From NCBI GenBank assembly GCA_910588215.1, contig CAJUQJ010000031.1, positions 1 through 25,788 of the forward strand: a stretch of 25,788 bases of DNA, read 5' to 3'. Both the position numbers and the translations under genes were made by a program. Positions 23,852 through 25,788 of this stretch are shown piece by piece; within the stretch, counting starts at the first letter, position 1, and the number at the start of each line of letters is the position of its first letter. The notes under the pieces are model-generated. The model ran no database searches. It saw only the letters and a program-made list of their open reading frames with translations, and had not been told where the DNA came from. Source of the stretch: an uncultured Lachnospiraceae bacterium. GTDB lineage: Bacteria; Bacillota; Clostridia; Lachnospirales; Lachnospiraceae.

Positions 23852-25788
23852 TTAAGTCTGATCTTCATTACCTTGCTTCATTTTATCCCTGCGACGGTTT
23901 ATTGAATATGATACATAGAGAATACCAAGCGCGCCCACAGTCAATGCCATCCACAGACCGGTATGATTGTTATCGCCGGTCCGTACTGCTGCTCCGTTGG
24001 CAGAAGTATTGTTTCCTTCCGGCAGGTATTCCCATTTATTCAGCCCGGCATTCCAGACTTTGGAATAAACCTGAGGCACGCCGTCTTTCCAGACGGTAAA
24101 GGTGTCCGGACTGTTCGGATCATTGGGATCCGGAAACTCCGTGGGATTGGGGTCATCGGATCCGGTTACTTTAGGCTGTTCCGGAGTCTCCGGTTTGGGC
24201 GGTTCAGGGTTTGTGCCCGGATTATCTTCCTCCACCGGATGCCCGCCATCGTCTGGCGACTGAGAGCCGTCGGGATTGGTCGGCTTATCAGGCTTTCCTG
24301 GTTTATCAGGCTTATCGGGTTTATCGGGGTCATCTGGCTCGGTAGGTACGTCAGGCTCATCAGGATCCTCCGGTTTGGGCGGGGTGCCGCCTTCACGTAT
24401 GTAGCGGAGGATAATGATATCCTTGCCCTCGGTGGTCGCAGAAGCACGGTTTTTGTCGATGACACATTCGTAATACCCGTCTTCGGTCGTATAGCCATAT
24501 CCAACATTATAGTATGTATAGTTCGTTTGTGTACCGCTGTCAGGAGTATAAACAGGCTTCTCTGTTACATTATCTTTCGTATAATGAGATTCCAGAGGGC
24601 CGGAAAATGATTCTATCTGTTGCATTCCTTCAAAGGTGTAATCATAAGCGTCATTTTGTATCAATGTACCTTTAAAAGAAGTATTGCCTGTGGCATTGAG
24701 CACGGCTTCCGGGCCGGTCGGACTGTCCGGTGCAGAGATCGACAGGGGTACAGTGATATTCTTCGTCAGTGCGACGGTGTCTTCGCCCTCATCCGTCTCT
24801 TCGCCCTTTTCACGGTAATAATATTCGTGAACCACGTTATAGGATCCGATGGATACAGTTGGCGGCAGTTCCGGCAGCACCTCCCTGTAATAGCGCAGTA
24901 TGATGATCTGGTCGCCGGCTTCGGTTGCGTAGACTTCGCGCATTTTGGTATCCGGCGTATAGACCCAGCCCTCGCCGGCATTTCCCTCACCTGTAAAGTC
25001 ATCTTTATGATCGCTTTCCGCTACCTTGCCGTAGGCAGGTATATCGTAAGTATAGGTATAGTGCTGGCCGTTGACGGTAAAGTTTTTCGGTTCGGGTTCT
25101 TTGACAACATTGTCGGCAGTGTAAGTCTTTTTCCTGCTTTCGCTATCCAGCTGGCCCACATCAACAGTACGCAGATCGCTGGTTCCCTCCCAGGTATCCC
25201 CGTTCTTATCTCTGAGGTAATATACGTGGATAACCTTGTAGGAACCGGTAGTTATCACGGGGATTTCTTCCCGGTAATAGCGGAGGATGATGATATGATC
25301 CCCATTTGCAGTTGCTTGAACACCTTCGGTCATGGAAGTGTCCGGCCTGTAGCCGCGAAGATTATCATCTGAGTCCTGACCGATACCCTCTGAGATGATG
25401 CCCTTGCTGTCATAAGCGTTTGTAGTAACGGAGCGGCGGCGTGAAGCTTTGCCTGGAAGCTCAGCACGCTCTGTTTCCTGATTGGCTGTGAGATCTTTGT
25501 CAATGTCCGTGCTGTTGTCCGATATGGAATCCTCATCCTGTTCGGGTTCACTATCCGGGTCGGTGCTGCCATCGTTGTCAGTATTGCCGTCCGGGTTAGT
25601 ATTGTCATCGTTGTCAGCAGAGTCATCCGGGTTAGTATTGCCGTCGTTGTCAGCAGAGTCATCCGGGTTAGTATTACCATCGTTGTCAGCAGAGTCATCC
25701 GGGTTAGTATTGTCATCGTTGTCAGCAGAGTCATCCGGGTTAGTATTGTCATCGTTGTCAGCAGAGTCATCCGGGTTAGTATTGCCGT
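23852..25788 (-). CDS. Wall-anchored repeat surface protein, N-terminus beyond the window
   Basis: The last 644 residues are visible; the frame stays open to the right edge. In order they are: a 12-residue repeat NTNPDDSADNDD in several copies; an acidic linker; three related modules of about 100-150 residues, each ending in GDxIIILRYYRE and opened by GSYKVIHVYYLRDK or GSYNVVHEYYYREK; a Pro/Asp/Lys-rich linker (DDPDKPDKPDKPGKPDKP); a conserved pre-anchor segment (FTVWKDGVPQVYSKVW); and a C-terminal sorting signal VRTGDNNHTG followed by a hydrophobic helix and RRRDK. The signal is not LPxTG but the xxTGD form common in Clostridia surface proteins. It is probably covalently attached by a sortase and involved in adhesion. 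The module family has no name known to me. Confidence 0.85.
   Translation of the reverse strand, partial: GNTNPDDSADNDDNTNPDDSADNDDNTNPDDSADNDGNTNPDDSADNDGNTNPDDSADNDDNTNPDGNTDNDGSTDPDSEPEQDEDSISDNSTDIDKDLTANQETERAELPGKASRRRSVTTNAYDSKGIISEGIGQDSDDNLRGYRPDTSMTEGVQATANGDHIIILRYYREEIPVITTGSYKVIHVYYLRDKNGDTWEGTSDLRTVDVGQLDSESRKKTYTADNVVKEPEPKNFTVNGQHYTYTYDIPAYGKVAESDHKDDFTGEGNAGEGWVYTPDTKMREVYATEAGDQIIILRYYREVLPELPPTVSIGSYNVVHEYYYREKGEETDEGEDTVALTKNITVPLSISAPDSPTGPEAVLNATGNTSFKGTLIQNDAYDYTFEGMQQIESFSGPLESHYTKDNVTEKPVYTPDSGTQTNYTYYNVGYGYTTEDGYYECVIDKNRASATTEGKDIIILRYIREGGTPPKPEDPDEPDVPTEPDDPDKPDKPDKPGKPDKPTNPDGSQSPDDGGHPVEEDNPGTNPEPPKPETPEQPKVTGSDDPNPTEFPDPNDPNSPDTFTVWKDGVPQVYSKVWNAGLNKWEYLPEGNNTSANGAAVRTGDNNHTGLWMALTVGALGILYVSYSINRRRDKMKQGNEDQT
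25565..25788 (-). repeat. 36-bp coding tandem repeat running off the right edge
   Basis: Units begin at 25601, 25637, 25673, 25709 and 25745, with a partial unit at 25781 and one diverged unit at 25565-25600. Copies differ mostly at one codon (GTC, GCC or ACC on the plus strand). The near identity makes copy-number change by slippage likely and may cause assembly trouble here. Confidence 0.92.

Noticed and set aside
25330..25770. Open frame on the minus strand with a regular Met-Thr-Leu repeat
   Set aside because: It is the out-of-frame reading of the 36-bp repeat that encodes the surface protein. It has no start signal of its own, and the true frame continues through into the anchored protein.

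Overview
The window looks like a chromosomal stretch from a motile, Gram-positive gut Firmicute of the Lachnospiraceae type. This is inferred from gene style only: a flagellin-like gene, an FMN riboswitch ahead of ribU, TTGxxx/TAxxxT promoters with 16-19 bp spacers, G-rich Shine-Dalgarno sites, Val-Cys-Gly-Cys lipoproteins, and a surface protein ending in a TGD-type sorting signal with a hydrophobic and basic tail. No rRNA, tRNA, CRISPR array or transposase gene was seen.

Layout. (1) 1-3870 is an accessory block. It holds a short divergent flagellin, a Sel1-repeat protein with an acidic 12-residue repeat, an AT-rich patch with a ribbon-helix-helix protein and a YoeB/Txe-type toxin with a doubtful N-terminus, and a decayed fragment with an amber stop. 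A 211-bp non-autonomous insertion (MITE-like; 14-bp imperfect terminal repeats, exact 8-bp target duplication, several hairpins) sits at 3660-3870. An inverted, edge-truncated copy of the same element is at 1-54, so the block lies between inverted copies. (2) 3910-5090 is a complete FMN-riboswitch/terminator/ribU unit. (3) 5091-9023 is a MacAB-type ABC operon (ATPase, membrane-fusion protein, FtsX-like permease). It follows an upstream region with four 11-bp-spaced half sites that resemble an OmpR-family operator. (4) 8958-9866 has no protein gene. It carries a strong extended -10 promoter, about 410-530 nt of purine-rich sequence with several perfect stems, and an intrinsic terminator: a good candidate for a large structured RNA or long leader. 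(5) 9867-14324 encodes a 1485-residue secreted protein with an acidic region, two InlB-type repeats, several Ig-like repeats and a large C-terminal domain. (6) 14437-17282, minus strand, holds a sensor kinase/OmpR regulator pair separated by a 31-bp tandem repeat, an MFS transporter pseudogene with its middle deleted, and a 45-residue ORF with an excellent promoter and RBS. (7) 17439-23835 is a four-gene operon behind four tandem hairpins: a lipoprotein fusing a propeller-like half to a sugar-type solute-binding domain, two sugar-type ABC permeases and a membrane-fusion protein, with no ATPase. (8) 23852 to the right edge, minus strand, is the C-terminal 644 residues of a wall-anchored protein whose upstream part is a 36-bp tandem repeat running off the window.

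The points most worth following are the candidate ncRNA at 9289-9820, the unusual binding-protein/permease/adaptor operon, the MITE with its inverted partner, and the small ORF at 17145-17282. All calls were made by reading the sequence; no database search was possible.
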